From the NCBI GenBank assembly GCA_031404155.1, contig JANNGZ010000031.1, forward strand, positions 1-24,116: DNA of 24,116 bases, written 5' to 3'. Positions 1-7,369 of this stretch are shown in pieces. Both the position numbers and the translations under genes were made by a program. Under the pieces are notes generated by a model. It did no database searches. It was not told where the DNA came from and worked only from the letters and a program-made list of their open reading frames with translations. How positions within the stretch are numbered: the stretch's first letter is position 1; each line of letters opens with the position of its first letter. The DNA comes from JANNGZ01 sp031404155. GTDB taxonomy: Bacteria > Pseudomonadota > Gammaproteobacteria > Burkholderiales > Burkholderiaceae_C.

Positions 1-26
1 CACCCTTGCTCACGAAGCCATCTTGT

Positions 27-983
27 CTAGCGCGGCTCGCCTTTTTCCATCGCACGCTGGTGGCGCTGGATGAACTCCTGGTAGGTGTCGATGCCGCGCA
101 GCTGCAGGATGCTGTTGCGCACCGCGGCCTCGACCAGTACCGCCAGGTTGCGGCCGGCGTCCACCGCGATGATCGACTTGCGCACCGGCACGTCGAGGAT
201 CTCCTCATACAGCGGCTCGTAAGGCAGGCGCTCGAACTCGCGCTCCAGCGTCTCCTTGCGCACAAGGTGCACGATCAGCTTCAGGCGCATCTTGCGGCGC
301 ACCGCGGTCTCGCCAAAGATCGCCTTGATGTCGAGCAGGCCGATGCCGCGCACCTCAAGCAGGTTCATCAGCAGTTCAGGGCAGCGGCCCTCCAGCGCGG
401 TTTGCGAGGTGCGGTAGAGGTCCACCGCGTCGTCGGCCACCAGGCCGTGGCCGCGCGAGATCAACTCCAGGCCGAGCTCGCTCTTGCCCAGGCCGGATTC
501 GCCGGTGAGCAGCACGCCCATGCCGAGGATGTCGAGGAAGACGCCGTGGCGCGTGGTGCGCTCGGCGAACAGCTGCGCCAGGTAGGCGCGCATTACGTCG
601 ATGGTGTGGCCGGCGGACTCGGCGGTAACGAAGAGCGGGATGTCGGCGCGGTCGCACAGCGCCACCAGCTTGTCCGGCGGCGCCTCGCCGTCGGCAACGA
701 TCATCGCCGGAGGCTCCAGCGCCACCAAGCGCGAGATGCGCCGCTCCTGGTCTTCCGGCGACGACGCGGCCAGGTAGGCCACCTCGCGCCGCCCGACGAT
801 CTGCACCCGGTAGGGGTGGATGTAGTTGAGGTAGCCGATCAGGTCGGCCGCGGAGCGGGCGTCGCGGATCGCGGCTTCGTCGAAGTGGCGTTCGGGGTGC
901 GCGTGCCCCGCCACCCAGGCCCAGCGCAGCGCGGTGCGGTGTTCCTCGAACAGCGCCTCGGCGCTGATGGTGGAGGGCTTCAT
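27..983 (-). CDS. hprK: HPr kinase/phosphorylase
   Basis: A 318-residue cytoplasmic protein of normal family length. HPr kinase/phosphorylase phosphorylates and dephosphorylates a serine of HPr-type phosphocarriers and, in proteobacteria, tunes the nitrogen-related PTS rather than sugar uptake. Visible features are an N-terminal domain (about 1-130), the conserved histidine in RHG (H146), a Walker A loop GESGLGKS at 161-168, the acidic pair in VADD (about 183-186) and the family signature around EVRGIGLLDIK (210-220). It lies 22 nt downstream of ptsN and is probably co-transcribed with it. No strong Shine-Dalgarno precedes the ATG, so translation may depend on the upstream gene. The usual downstream gene rapZ, if present, would lie beyond the window edge. 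Confidence 0.97.
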   Translation of the reverse strand: MKPSTISAEALFEEHRTALRWAWVAGHAHPERHFDEAAIRDARSAADLIGYLNYIHPYRVQIVGRREVAYLAASSPEDQERRISRLVALEPPAMIVADGEAPPDKLVALCDRADIPLFVTAESAGHTIDVMRAYLAQLFAERTTRHGVFLDILGMGVLLTGESGLGKSELGLELISRGHGLVADDAVDLYRTSQTALEGRCPELLMNLLEVRGIGLLDIKAIFGETAVRRKMRLKLIVHLVRKETLEREFERLPYEPLYEEILDVPVRKSIIAVDAGRNLAVLVEAAVRNSILQLRGIDTYQEFIQRHQRAMEKGEPR

Positions 984-1005
984 CGCGAGCGGGCCGCGAC
1001 GAGGA

Positions 1006-1476
1006 TCACGCCACCGACTTCAGCGGCTGCCAATCGGCGATCAGCTGGTACAGCGTTGCCGCGTCGGCGTCGGATTTCAGGCGCTCACGAAGCTCGCGGT
1101 CGGAGAGCATTTCGGCGATTTCGGAGAGGATGTCCAGGTGCCGCTGGGTAGCGGCCTCGGGTACGAGCAGGAAGATCAGCAGGCTCACCGCTTCGTCATC
1201 CGGGGCGTCGAAGGGAATTGGCTGCTGTACCCGCACCACCGCGGCGAGCGGGTTCTTGAGGCCCTTGATGCGCCCGTGCGGAATCGCCACGCCGTGGCCC
1301 AGGCCGGTGGAGCCGAGGCGCTCACGTGCGAACAGGTTGTCCGACACGGTGGCGCGGGCGATGGCGTGCTGGTTCTCGAACAGAAGCCCGGCATGCTCGA
1401 AAGCGCGCTTCTTGCTGGTGGCGTCCACGTTCACCCGCACGTTGTCGGGTGAAAGGATGGCGGCGAGACGGTTCAT
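1006..1476 (-). CDS. ptsN: PTS IIA-like nitrogen regulatory protein PtsN (EIIANtr)
   Basis: A 156-residue EIIA (fructose/mannitol type) domain protein, the terminal phosphoacceptor of the PTS-Ntr phosphorelay (EINtr, NPr, EIIANtr). It regulates potassium and nitrogen homeostasis through protein contacts rather than transporting sugar. The phosphoacceptor histidine is in GHGVAIPHGRI (H67), and the distal block RHLDILSEIAEML is typical of the family. It is the first gene of a ptsN-hprK unit, with a TATAAT box about 60 nt upstream of its ATG and an intrinsic terminator isolating it from hpf. Neither rpoN nor HPr is in this window. Family assignment is firm; the regulatory targets are not visible. 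Confidence 0.97.
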   Translation of the reverse strand: MNRLAAILSPDNVRVNVDATSKKRAFEHAGLLFENQHAIARATVSDNLFARERLGSTGLGHGVAIPHGRIKGLKNPLAAVVRVQQPIPFDAPDDEAVSLLIFLLVPEAATQRHLDILSEIAEMLSDRELRERLKSDADAATLYQLIADWQPLKSVA

Positions 1477-1538
1477 TGAAGGGGACCCCGCGGGATGGCG
1501 CTACAGCCTGCAAACGCACGACTGTGACAAGCGGTTGA

Positions 1539-1544
1539 ATTATA
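1539..1544 (-). promoter_or_regulatory. Probable -10 box for ptsN-hprK
   Basis: The minus strand reads TATAAT here, a perfect sigma-70 -10 hexamer in an otherwise GC-rich region, about 62 nt upstream of the ptsN start codon and downstream of the hpf terminator. The -35 element at 16-18 bp spacing is poor, so the exact transcription start is uncertain. Confidence 0.5.
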
Positions 1545-1687
1545 GGAATCGAGCCTCGCTGAAGTTGCGCTGGCCTCCCTCGGATCAGGTGTTGTTGCCT
1601 TTTTGCTGCACTGCGCAAAGTGAGCGAATGCTCGCGCGCCAGGGGGCTGCCCGCAGCACGCTGACCCGCGGAACCGGCGGCACCATG

Positions 1688-1716
1688 AACAAAGCGGCCC
1701 GCGGGCCGCTTTGTTT
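1688..1716 (-). terminator. Intrinsic terminator after hpf
   Basis: The arms AACAAAGCGGCCC (1688-1700) and GGGCCGCTTTGTT (1703-1715) are perfectly complementary, 13 bp with almost no loop. The last base pairs supply the U-rich side on the minus strand. It starts 22 nt after the hpf stop codon. The symmetry would also let it stop plus-strand transcripts. It separates hpf from ptsN-hprK. Confidence 0.8.
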
Positions 1717-1737
1717 GATGCCGGGAGGCCCCGTGTT

Positions 1738-2076
1738 TCAGGTGGTCGCGTTCATCCGCTTGGCGGTGGCGTGCTGGTGTTCCTGCAGGCGGTCCTTGTG
1801 GCGGCAGACCTGGCGGTCCAGCTTGTCCATCAACTGGTCGATCGCGGCATAGAGGTCCTCATGGGACTGTTCGACGAAGATGTCGCGGCCCTTCACATGC
1901 AGCGTCACCTCGGCCTTTTGCCGCCGTTCCTTTTCCTTCAGCTTTTCAACCGTCAGCAGCACATTGATATCGACGACTTGATCGAAGTGGCGCGTGACCC
2001 GGTCGAGTTTCGTGAGTACGTATTCGCGCAGGGCAGGCGTCACTTCAAGGTGATGGCCGCTGATCGTGAGGTTCAT
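1738..2076 (-). CDS. hpf: Ribosome hibernation-promoting factor, short form
   Basis: A 112-residue HPF/RaiA (sigma-54 modulation) family protein. It binds the 30S decoding region in stationary phase and promotes inactive ribosome dimers. The start is placed at the ATG with GAAAGGA about 7 nt upstream; from there the protein begins MNLTISGHHLEVTPALREYV, which is the conserved HPF N terminus. The reading frame stays open further upstream, but that extension does not resemble the family. Basic and acidic helices follow (KLKEKERRQKAEV; IFVEQSHEDLYAAIDQLMDKLDRQ). It lacks the C-terminal dimerisation domain of long HPF. The next gene on the same strand is ptsN, but a strong terminator intervenes. 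Upstream there is no rpoN; corA diverges. Confidence 0.95.
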   Translation of the reverse strand: MNLTISGHHLEVTPALREYVLTKLDRVTRHFDQVVDINVLLTVEKLKEKERRQKAEVTLHVKGRDIFVEQSHEDLYAAIDQLMDKLDRQVCRHKDRLQEHQHATAKRMNATT

Positions 2077-2183
2077 CGGGGCGTCCTTTCGGAGGATTGC
2101 AGGGATCGCTGGGTGCGGTAGCAGAGCGTTGATGGCGGCTCGGGATGGCGCCCGTGCCAAAACCAGTTTGCACCCGAATGCCG

Positions 2184-2210
2184 AGCCTGACAAGCCGCCT
2201 TGTCGAGGCT
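2184..2210. repeat. Long inverted repeat between hpf and corA
   Basis: AGCCTGACAAG (2184-2194), loop CCGC, CTTGTC (2199-2204), one unpaired G, AGGCT (2206-2210) form an 11-bp stem with a single bulge. No U-tract follows on either strand. It could be an operator palindrome or, in the minus-strand transcript, part of the hpf leader, 108 nt before the hpf start. Confidence 0.5.
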
Positions 2211-2262
2211 TGCTCCGGGCCTCGGCGGCCCGGCCCGATGCCATAATCCGCGGGTCCTTCAC

Positions 2263-2409
2263 AGCGGAGAAATCCTTGGACCAGAGTCACCCTCGGTGAC
2301 CGTCCGCTCCAGCACCGGCCCCTTGCATCGCACTGGGCCGGATCGACGACACGGGCCGCCCGAGCGGCCCGGCGGCGGACTGGGGTGAGGCGGTTGTACC
2401 GGCCCCAGT
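2263..2409 (+). promoter_or_regulatory. Structured leader of corA (three stem-loops)
   Basis: Three hairpins lie in series before corA. First, AGCGGA (2263-2268) pairs with TCCGCT (2303-2308) and encloses GTCACC/GGTGAC (2286-2291/2295-2300). Second, CGGGCCGC (2352-2359) pairs with GCGGCCCG (2364-2371). Third, ACTGGGG (2379-2385) pairs with CCCCAGT (2403-2409) and encloses CGGT/ACCG (2391-2394/2398-2401). None is followed by a U-tract. Metal-responsive leaders are known upstream of some magnesium transporters, but I do not recognise a named riboswitch class here. Function is inference. Confidence 0.4.
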
Positions 2410-2459
2410 CATCCGCGCAGCGCCCAACGCGCGCCGCGCCGCCCGAAGAAAGAGCAGCC

Positions 2460-3422
2460 ATGCTCAATGTGTTCACGCTCGAAGGCGGCAAGCTGCAAGG
2501 CCGCCCGGTGCAAGAGGGAGTCGACGAATTTCCGGCCAAGCCGGTGTGGGTCGATCTCGAAGCGCCCACGCCCGAAGAGAAGCGCTGGATCGCCAGCCGC
2601 TTCGGCCTGCTCATCCCCGAAAACGTGGTCGACGAAGACCTCGAAGAGTCGGCGCGCTTTTACGAAGCCGACGACGGCCAGCTGCACATCCGCTCGGACT
2701 TCCTGATCGACGACGACGTGACGCCGCGCAACGTGCGCGTGGCCTTCATCCTGCATGGTGGTGTGCTGTTTTCGATCCATGACGAAGACCTGCCGGTGTT
2801 CCGCCTTCTGCGCATGCGCGCGCGGCGCACGCCGGCACTGATCGCCGACGCCAAGGACGTGCTGCTCAAGCTCTACGACGCCGACGCGGAATATTCGGCC
2901 GACGCGCTGGAGGGCATCTACGACAGCCTGGAGCGGGTGAGCGCGCGGGTGCTGAAGAAGGACGTGGACGATTCGGCCGCGGGCGACGCGCTGTCGGCGA
3001 TCGCGAAGGAGGAGGACCTGAACGGCCGCATCCGCCGCAATGTGATGGACACCCGCCGCGCCTTGAGCTTCATGATGCGCAGCCGCATGCTCAACGCCGA
3101 GCAGTTCGAGGAGGCGCGGCAGATCTTGCGCGACATCGACTCGCTGGACAGCCACACCGCGTTCCTGTTCGACAAGATCAACTTCCTGATGGACGCCACG
3201 GTCGGCTTCATCAACATCAACCAGAACAAGATCATCAAGATCTTCTCGGTGGCCAGTGTGGCGCTGCTGCCGCCGACGCTGATCGCCAGCGTCTACGGCA
3301 TGAACTTCAAGCACATGCCAGAACTCGACGCACGCTGGGGCTACCCCTTCGCGCTGGTGTTGATGCTGGCCTCGGTGGCCGCGCCCTTCGTCTACTTCCG
3401 GCGCAAGGGCTGGCTGCGCTGA
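2460..3422 (+). CDS. corA: CorA family magnesium/cobalt channel
   Basis: A 320-residue inner-membrane divalent cation channel of the CorA family; family members work as pentamers and take up Mg2+. The signature GMN is at 280-282 (in SVYGMNFKHMPEL), at the end of the first of two C-terminal membrane helices (about 260-280 and 293-312), followed by a basic tail. The acidic N-terminal cytosolic domain and long stalk helix (about 150-255) are typical. The start is placed at the ATG preceded by GAAGAAAGAG; the frame is open 25 codons further upstream but that stretch is unlike the family and overlaps the structured leader. It converges with the NTF2-like gene, only 16 bp away, with no obvious terminator between them. 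Confidence 0.93.
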   Translation: MLNVFTLEGGKLQGRPVQEGVDEFPAKPVWVDLEAPTPEEKRWIASRFGLLIPENVVDEDLEESARFYEADDGQLHIRSDFLIDDDVTPRNVRVAFILHGGVLFSIHDEDLPVFRLLRMRARRTPALIADAKDVLLKLYDADAEYSADALEGIYDSLERVSARVLKKDVDDSAAGDALSAIAKEEDLNGRIRRNVMDTRRALSFMMRSRMLNAEQFEEARQILRDIDSLDSHTAFLFDKINFLMDATVGFININQNKIIKIFSVASVALLPPTLIASVYGMNFKHMPELDARWGYPFALVLMLASVAAPFVYFRRKGWLR

Positions 3423-3438
3423 ATTTCTCGGGCGCGTG

Positions 3439-3906
3439 CTACCGGCGCGCGCGGGCCTTGAGCCAGCGCATCAGCATGCCCAGCAGCGGCAGCTTCTCGT
3501 AGAGTTCCTCCGCGGCGTCCCAGTAGTCGCGGTGCGCCTCGATGCGGCCGTCGGCGGCAAAGCGCAGGTGCGTCGCGCCGTGCACCCGCTGCGCCGTCTT
3601 CGGCCAGCGCTTGAAGCGAAAGAGGAAGTCCCAGGTCAGGAAACATCCGTCCCCTTGCACCACGATGTCGTGCACCACGAAGCGCGGCTCGCGAAGTGAG
3701 CTGAACATGTGCGCGAACACCTGCTGGACCGCGGCGACGCCACGCACATCGTGGAACGGGTCCTTGAAACGCGCGGTCGCGGTGTAGAACTCACCGAGCC
3801 GCGGCAGGTCCGCCGGCGTGATCGACTCGAACAGCGCGACCACCCGCGCCACGCGGGCGTCGTCGCAGCGCGGCGGCCCGGCGGCACGCTCGTGCGCCGA
3901 GGTCAC
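3439..3906 (-). CDS. NTF2/SnoaL-like protein, last gene of the lipid operon
   Basis: A 155-residue protein with the pattern of the nuclear transport factor 2/SnoaL fold: an N-terminal helix (ARVARVVALFESI), an aromatic-acidic stretch FYTATARFKDPFHDVRG (residues about 40-57), then strands rich in W, F and H including VVQGDGCFLTWDF and the C-terminal HRDYWDAAEELY. This fold makes small open cones that bind or isomerise hydrophobic substrates. The start is GTG, overlapping the upstream SDR stop as GTGA, so translation is probably coupled. It is the last of the eight-gene operon. Its substrate is unknown; a role in handling a lipid intermediate is inference from position. Confidence 0.85.
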   Translation of the reverse strand: MTSAHERAAGPPRCDDARVARVVALFESITPADLPRLGEFYTATARFKDPFHDVRGVAAVQQVFAHMFSSLREPRFVVHDIVVQGDGCFLTWDFLFRFKRWPKTAQRVHGATHLRFAADGRIEAHRDYWDAAEELYEKLPLLGMLMRWLKARARR

Positions 3907-4688
3907 AAGCCGGTGGCGCGGCGCACCGCCGCGAAATACAGCCGGTCGGGCAGGAGAGCCATAGCTTTCATCATTCGGGTGAAGCGTTTCGGAAAGTGGA
4001 TCTCGAACTCGCCCCGCTCCCAGCCGCGCACGATCTCGTCGGCGGCCTGTTCGGGCGTGATCAAAGCCGGCATCGTGAACCTGTTCTGCGCGGTCAGCGG
4101 CGTTTGCACAAAACCCGGGTTGATCAGCGAGACGCCGATGCCCTTGGGCGAGAGGTCCAGGTACAGCGTCTGTGCCAGGTTGATCAGCGCCGCCTTGGTC
4201 GGCCCGTAGGCCAGCGCATTGGGCAGGCCGCGATAGCCGGCCACACTGGAGACAAAGCTCAGGTGCGCGCCCTGCCCGGCTTCGGCCTGGCGCAGCAGCT
4301 GCGGCAACACCGCGTCGAGCAGGTGCAGCGCGCCGACCAGGTTCACGCCGTGGTGGCGAAGCACCTCATCCAGGTCGAACTCGGTGGCGCGCATCGGCTT
4401 GTAGGTGCCGGCGCAATACAGCGCCAGGTCGATGCGGCCATACAGGTTTGCGATATGTTGGGCCGCGTCGTGCACCGCGTCGCGGTCGCTGGCGTCCAGC
4501 ACGATCGTGTCGCTACGCGGATGCCGGCTGACGAAGTCGGCGAGGGCTGCGGCGTTGCGCGCCGAGACGATCACCTGCGCGCCGCGTGCATGCAGCCTCT
4601 CCGCGGTGGCGCGGCCGATGCCGCTGGAGGCGCCGAGCAGCCACACGGTGCGCCCGGCCCAACTCTTGAACGGCGGGTTCAGCGGCAT
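3903..4688 (-). CDS. Short-chain dehydrogenase/reductase (SDR)
   Basis: A 261-residue classical SDR, a cytoplasmic NAD(P)-dependent oxidoreductase. The nucleotide-binding motif is GASSGIG at 19-25, the internal NxxG-like block is YCAG (91-94), the catalytic serine is at 147/148 (FVSSVAGYRG), and the catalytic pair is Y161 and K165 in YGPTKAA. The strand-loop INPGFVQTPLT follows, as in the family. A basic C-terminal tail with hydrophobic patches (MMKAMALLPDRLYFAAVRR) could contact membrane. It lies 16 nt after the DUF3833 gene and overlaps the NTF2-like gene by 4 nt. Similar SDRs occur in proteobacterial operons with CFA-like methyltransferases; the substrate here is unknown. Confidence 0.93.
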   Translation of the reverse strand: MPLNPPFKSWAGRTVWLLGASSGIGRATAERLHARGAQVIVSARNAAALADFVSRHPRSDTIVLDASDRDAVHDAAQHIANLYGRIDLALYCAGTYKPMRATEFDLDEVLRHHGVNLVGALHLLDAVLPQLLRQAEAGQGAHLSFVSSVAGYRGLPNALAYGPTKAALINLAQTLYLDLSPKGIGVSLINPGFVQTPLTAQNRFTMPALITPEQAADEIVRGWERGEFEIHFPKRFTRMMKAMALLPDRLYFAAVRRATGL

Positions 4689-4704
4689 CGGCCGGGGCCC
4701 CGCT

Positions 4705-5247
4705 TCATGGTTTGTGAAACGCGAGCGTGACCTCGCCGAGGCGGATGCCGAACTTGCTCATCACGGCCTTGTTGAGCATCACACGATCATCCATCAGGAA
4801 CATCCAGTCGTCGAACTGGACCTCGACCACGCGGCCGTCGACCGGCACGCGCAAGGTATAGCGCCATTGCAGCGCGTTGCCGGCGGCCAGACCCTGCGCT
4901 TCGCCGACCACGTCGTCGGCGCGCCCGCGGTAGCGGCCCTCGGCGGACTTGGTGAGGCGCCAGATGCGCTTCTCCGTCTTGCCGTCGCTGTAGCTGAAGT
5001 CTTCGTCGAGCACACCTTCGTTGCCGCTCCAGCGGCCGTTCATCTTCACGACGAAGCGGCGTATCACCTGGCCCGCGCGGTCGGTGACGATGCCGTGCGC
5101 GGTGAGCGGGCCATTGAAGTAGCGCGCCAGGTCCAGCGTGGGCGTTTGGCGCGCGTAGTCGCTCGGCGTCGGCGCGGCGCATCCGGCAGCGAGTGCCGAG
5201 GCGATGGTGGCGGCGAGCAGGGCAAAGGTGGTGGTGCGGCGGTTCAT
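4705..5247 (-). CDS. DUF3833 family lipoprotein
   Basis: A 180-residue predicted lipoprotein. The N terminus MNRRTTTF is followed by a hydrophobic core and the lipobox LAAGC, placing the lipidated cysteine at C23. The mature part is a beta-rich domain with blocks YFNGPLTAHGI, VVKMNGRWSG and EDFSYSDGKTEKRIW, which match my recollection of the DUF3833 family. No catalytic residues are recognisable. A strong Shine-Dalgarno (AGGAGGA) precedes the ATG, and the start overlaps the transporter stop codon as TGATG. I infer a periplasmic membrane-anchored partner of the transporter or of the modified lipid; no biochemical role is established to my knowledge. Confidence 0.88.
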   Translation of the reverse strand: MNRRTTTFALLAATIASALAAGCAAPTPSDYARQTPTLDLARYFNGPLTAHGIVTDRAGQVIRRFVVKMNGRWSGNEGVLDEDFSYSDGKTEKRIWRLTKSAEGRYRGRADDVVGEAQGLAAGNALQWRYTLRVPVDGRVVEVQFDDWMFLMDDRVMLNKAVMSKFGIRLGEVTLAFHKP

Positions 5248-6680
5248 CAGTCCTCCTGCGCAGTGCGCATCCAAAGTCCATACAGCAAAGCCGCGGCCAG
5301 CAGCTTCAGTAAACAAGGCAGCACGCAATAGGCCACGGTGAGCGCCTGCAGCGCCTGTGCCTCGCGTGCCCCGGGCGCGTAGCCGAAGGCCTGCAGCAGC
5401 GGCAGCGCCATGCCGGCGGCGAGCGCCAGGTTGAGCTTGATCGCAAAGTTCCACCAACCGAAGTAGCGGCCCTCGGCATGGCCACCCTGCCCGGCGCGCT
5501 GGATCACACCGGCGAGCAGCGCGCCGGGCAGGGCGAGGTCGGCGCCGAGCGCAACGCCGCTGGCCACGCACACCAGCGTGAACGCCGCCACGTCGCCCGC
5601 GCCGAGCAGCGCCGCGCCGATGAAGGTGACAACCGCGAGCAGCATGCCGGCGAGCCAGCTGCGCGCCAGGCCGGCACGCGCCACCAGGCGCAACCACATG
5701 GGCATCGACAAAGCGCCGGCGGCGAAATAGCTGAACAGGAACAGCGGCTCGAAACTCGCCGCCTGAAGCCGGTCGCGGATGAAAAACAGCACCAGGGTGG
5801 CTGGCACCGCGCTGGCCACCCCGTTGACCAGGAACACGATCAGCAGGCGGCGGAAGTCCGGGTTGTGCAGCGGCCGGGCTGGCGGCAGCGGCGCCAGTGA
5901 GTTGAAGCGGCGCGCGGCGCCGGCCGCCGGTGGGCCGGCCGGAAGATGCGCCGGCGACATCGAGGCGGCCTGCGGTGCACGCCACAACAACCCGAGGCCC
6001 AAGACCAGGCCGAGCGCGAAAACGGCGCTGCTGGCGCCGAGCCCGGCCAGCGCCGGCAGCACGCTGGCCACCAGCACGCCCACAAGTGCAAAGGCTTCGC
6101 GCCAGGCGACGATGCGTGCGCGTTGCGCGGCAACGCCGCCCAGGCGTGCGCCCCAGGCCTGGTGCGCCACGCTGAGCACGCTGTAGGCCAGATAGGTGAG
6201 CGCGAGCATCACGCCGCACCAGGCAAGCAACGCGGCGCTGCCTTGCACCGGCGGAAAGAAGAGCGCGTGAAACCCGCCCGCAGCGAGCAGCGCAGCGAAC
6301 ACCATGGCCGTCATCACGCGCCGGCTTGAATGCGCAAACCAGCGGTCGCTGAGCTGGCCGATCCAGGGGTCGGCCACCGCGTCGAGCAGCCGCGCCACGA
6401 GCAGCAATGCGCCGAGCCAGGCCAGCGGCACGCCCAGGCTGGTGGCGTAGTGGTTCGGCAGCACCACATACAGCGGCAGCGCGACGAAGGCCAGTGGCAA
6501 GCCGAGTGCGCCATAGCGCAGGCCGTCGCGCCAGCCGCCTTGCCATGGGCGCCGTCCGAGACCTCTTTCGGGGCCGTGCTCGAAAACCTGCTCGCGGGGC
6601 TGCCCAGGTTTGCGCGGCGCCACGCTCGCCGCATCGACGCCGCCCGGTGCGGCCGCGAGTCCGGACCATCGGCTCATCAT
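5247..6680 (-). CDS. MFS transporter of the GPH (MelB-like) type
   Basis: A 477-residue inner-membrane protein with about 12 hydrophobic segments between residues 58 and 470. The block DAVADPWIGQLSDRW after the second segment is the MelB-like glycoside-pentoside-hexuronide cation symporter form of the MFS loop 2-3 motif, and FGWWNFAIKLNLAL in the second half is typical of the same subgroup. The first 50 or so residues are polar and not part of the usual fold. The start has GGAGG upstream; the second ATG (6677) has better spacing and is equally possible. Members sit beside CFA-like methyltransferases in other proteobacteria; the cargo is unknown and need not be a sugar. Confidence 0.9.
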   Translation of the reverse strand: MMSRWSGLAAAPGGVDAASVAPRKPGQPREQVFEHGPERGLGRRPWQGGWRDGLRYGALGLPLAFVALPLYVVLPNHYATSLGVPLAWLGALLLVARLLDAVADPWIGQLSDRWFAHSSRRVMTAMVFAALLAAGGFHALFFPPVQGSAALLAWCGVMLALTYLAYSVLSVAHQAWGARLGGVAAQRARIVAWREAFALVGVLVASVLPALAGLGASSAVFALGLVLGLGLLWRAPQAASMSPAHLPAGPPAAGAARRFNSLAPLPPARPLHNPDFRRLLIVFLVNGVASAVPATLVLFFIRDRLQAASFEPLFLFSYFAAGALSMPMWLRLVARAGLARSWLAGMLLAVVTFIGAALLGAGDVAAFTLVCVASGVALGADLALPGALLAGVIQRAGQGGHAEGRYFGWWNFAIKLNLALAAGMALPLLQAFGYAPGAREAQALQALTVAYCVLPCLLKLLAAALLYGLWMRTAQED

Positions 6681-6732
6681 GAAACCTCCGTGCTGCGCAC
6701 GCGGTACTCGCCTTTAGGGCGGCCGGGCGGGC

Positions 6733-7365
6733 TCATGCGAGGCCCAGCAGCGCCAGTCGCAGCGCCGGCTCCGAGGTGCGCGGCGACAGCCAGATGCCGA
6801 AGAACAGGCGCGTGAACTCGGCGTCGTCGAGCTCGCCGCGCGGCGTGCCGTTGAAATGGAAACGTGCGGACTGGCCGGGGCGCTGCACACCGCTCAGGCG
6901 GTCGCCGCGGTTCACGTCGGGGAACAGGCGTGTCATCGCCGCCTGCCAGTGCTCAGCCTGGCTGTCGCTGAAGCTGCCGACACGCCGCATCTCGGTGAGC
7001 GAGCGTTCGGCGATCAGGGCGCCCTGAAGCGTGCGGGCGTATTCGAGCTCGAGCGCGAGCGGCATCCGCGAGGCGTCATCGCCTGCGGCCAGCGGCGCCA
7101 AGGTCCAGAGCCGGATGTCGTAGATGTGCAGGCCGAGGAAGCGCAGCCGGCCACGGCCTTGCAGGCGGGCGCCGGGCAGCTCAGCGGCGATCTCGGGCGG
7201 CGCCTTGTCCTGCGACGCCGCCGGCACGGCCGGTTGGGCCAGCGCCCGCAATATCGGCGCCGCTCCCCACACCAGCACGAGACCCAGGCGCAGGGCCTGG
7301 CGCCGCATGCCTGGTTGGGTGCGGGGCCTTGCGCGGGATCGGGTGTCGAGTCGGCTGCCGGTCAT
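6733..7365 (-). CDS. Chalcone-isomerase-like exported protein
   Basis: A roughly 210-residue protein. A basic N-terminal region is followed by a hydrophobic core and ALAQP, consistent with a signal peptide and a periplasmic location. The mature domain carries the bacterial chalcone-isomerase-like pattern: LQGRGRLRFLGLHIYDIRLW, ALELEYARTLQG, then RSLTEMRRVG and VNRGDRLSGV. The chalcone isomerase fold is related to fatty-acid-binding proteins, which fits a lipid operon, but enzyme activity cannot be read from sequence. The start chosen is the ATG 4 nt after the methyltransferase stop. The ATG at 7308 gives a shorter, more standard signal peptide (191 residues in total) and is a real alternative. 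Confidence 0.82.
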   Translation of the reverse strand: MTGSRLDTRSRARPRTQPGMRRQALRLGLVLVWGAAPILRALAQPAVPAASQDKAPPEIAAELPGARLQGRGRLRFLGLHIYDIRLWTLAPLAAGDDASRMPLALELEYARTLQGALIAERSLTEMRRVGSFSDSQAEHWQAAMTRLFPDVNRGDRLSGVQRPGQSARFHFNGTPRGELDDAEFTRLFFGIWLSPRTSEPALRLALLGLA

Positions 7366-7369
7366 CGGA

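Larger units (their letters stand above)
2077..2459. other. Divergent hpf/corA intergenic region, 383 bp
   Basis: I see no convincing gene here. The region holds the hpf ribosome-binding site at the left edge, a long hairpin at 2184-2210, a CATAAT hexamer at 2242-2247 that could be a plus-strand -10 box for corA (no good -35 match), and then three successive hairpins at 2263-2409. Both hpf and corA promoters must lie here unless hpf is read from much further upstream. Confidence 0.6.

Noticed and set aside
2130..2160. A sigma-54 promoter upstream of hpf, suggested by TGGCACG on the minus strand.
   Set aside because: The -12 element is CCATC rather than TTGC at the required spacing.
2077..2262. 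A 62-residue N-terminal extension of hpf.
   Set aside because: The conserved HPF start MNLTISGHHL has its own Shine-Dalgarno, and the extension crosses the 2184-2210 hairpin and has no family similarity.
2385..2459. A 25-residue N-terminal extension of corA.
   Set aside because: It overlaps a hairpin and lacks similarity. The internal ATG at 2460 has a better ribosome-binding site.
5248..6669. An apparent N-terminal fusion of about 474 codons in frame with the DUF3833 lipoprotein.
   Set aside because: The extension is a shifted frame of the transporter gene. The lipoprotein has its own signal peptide, lipobox and strong ribosome-binding site at 5247.
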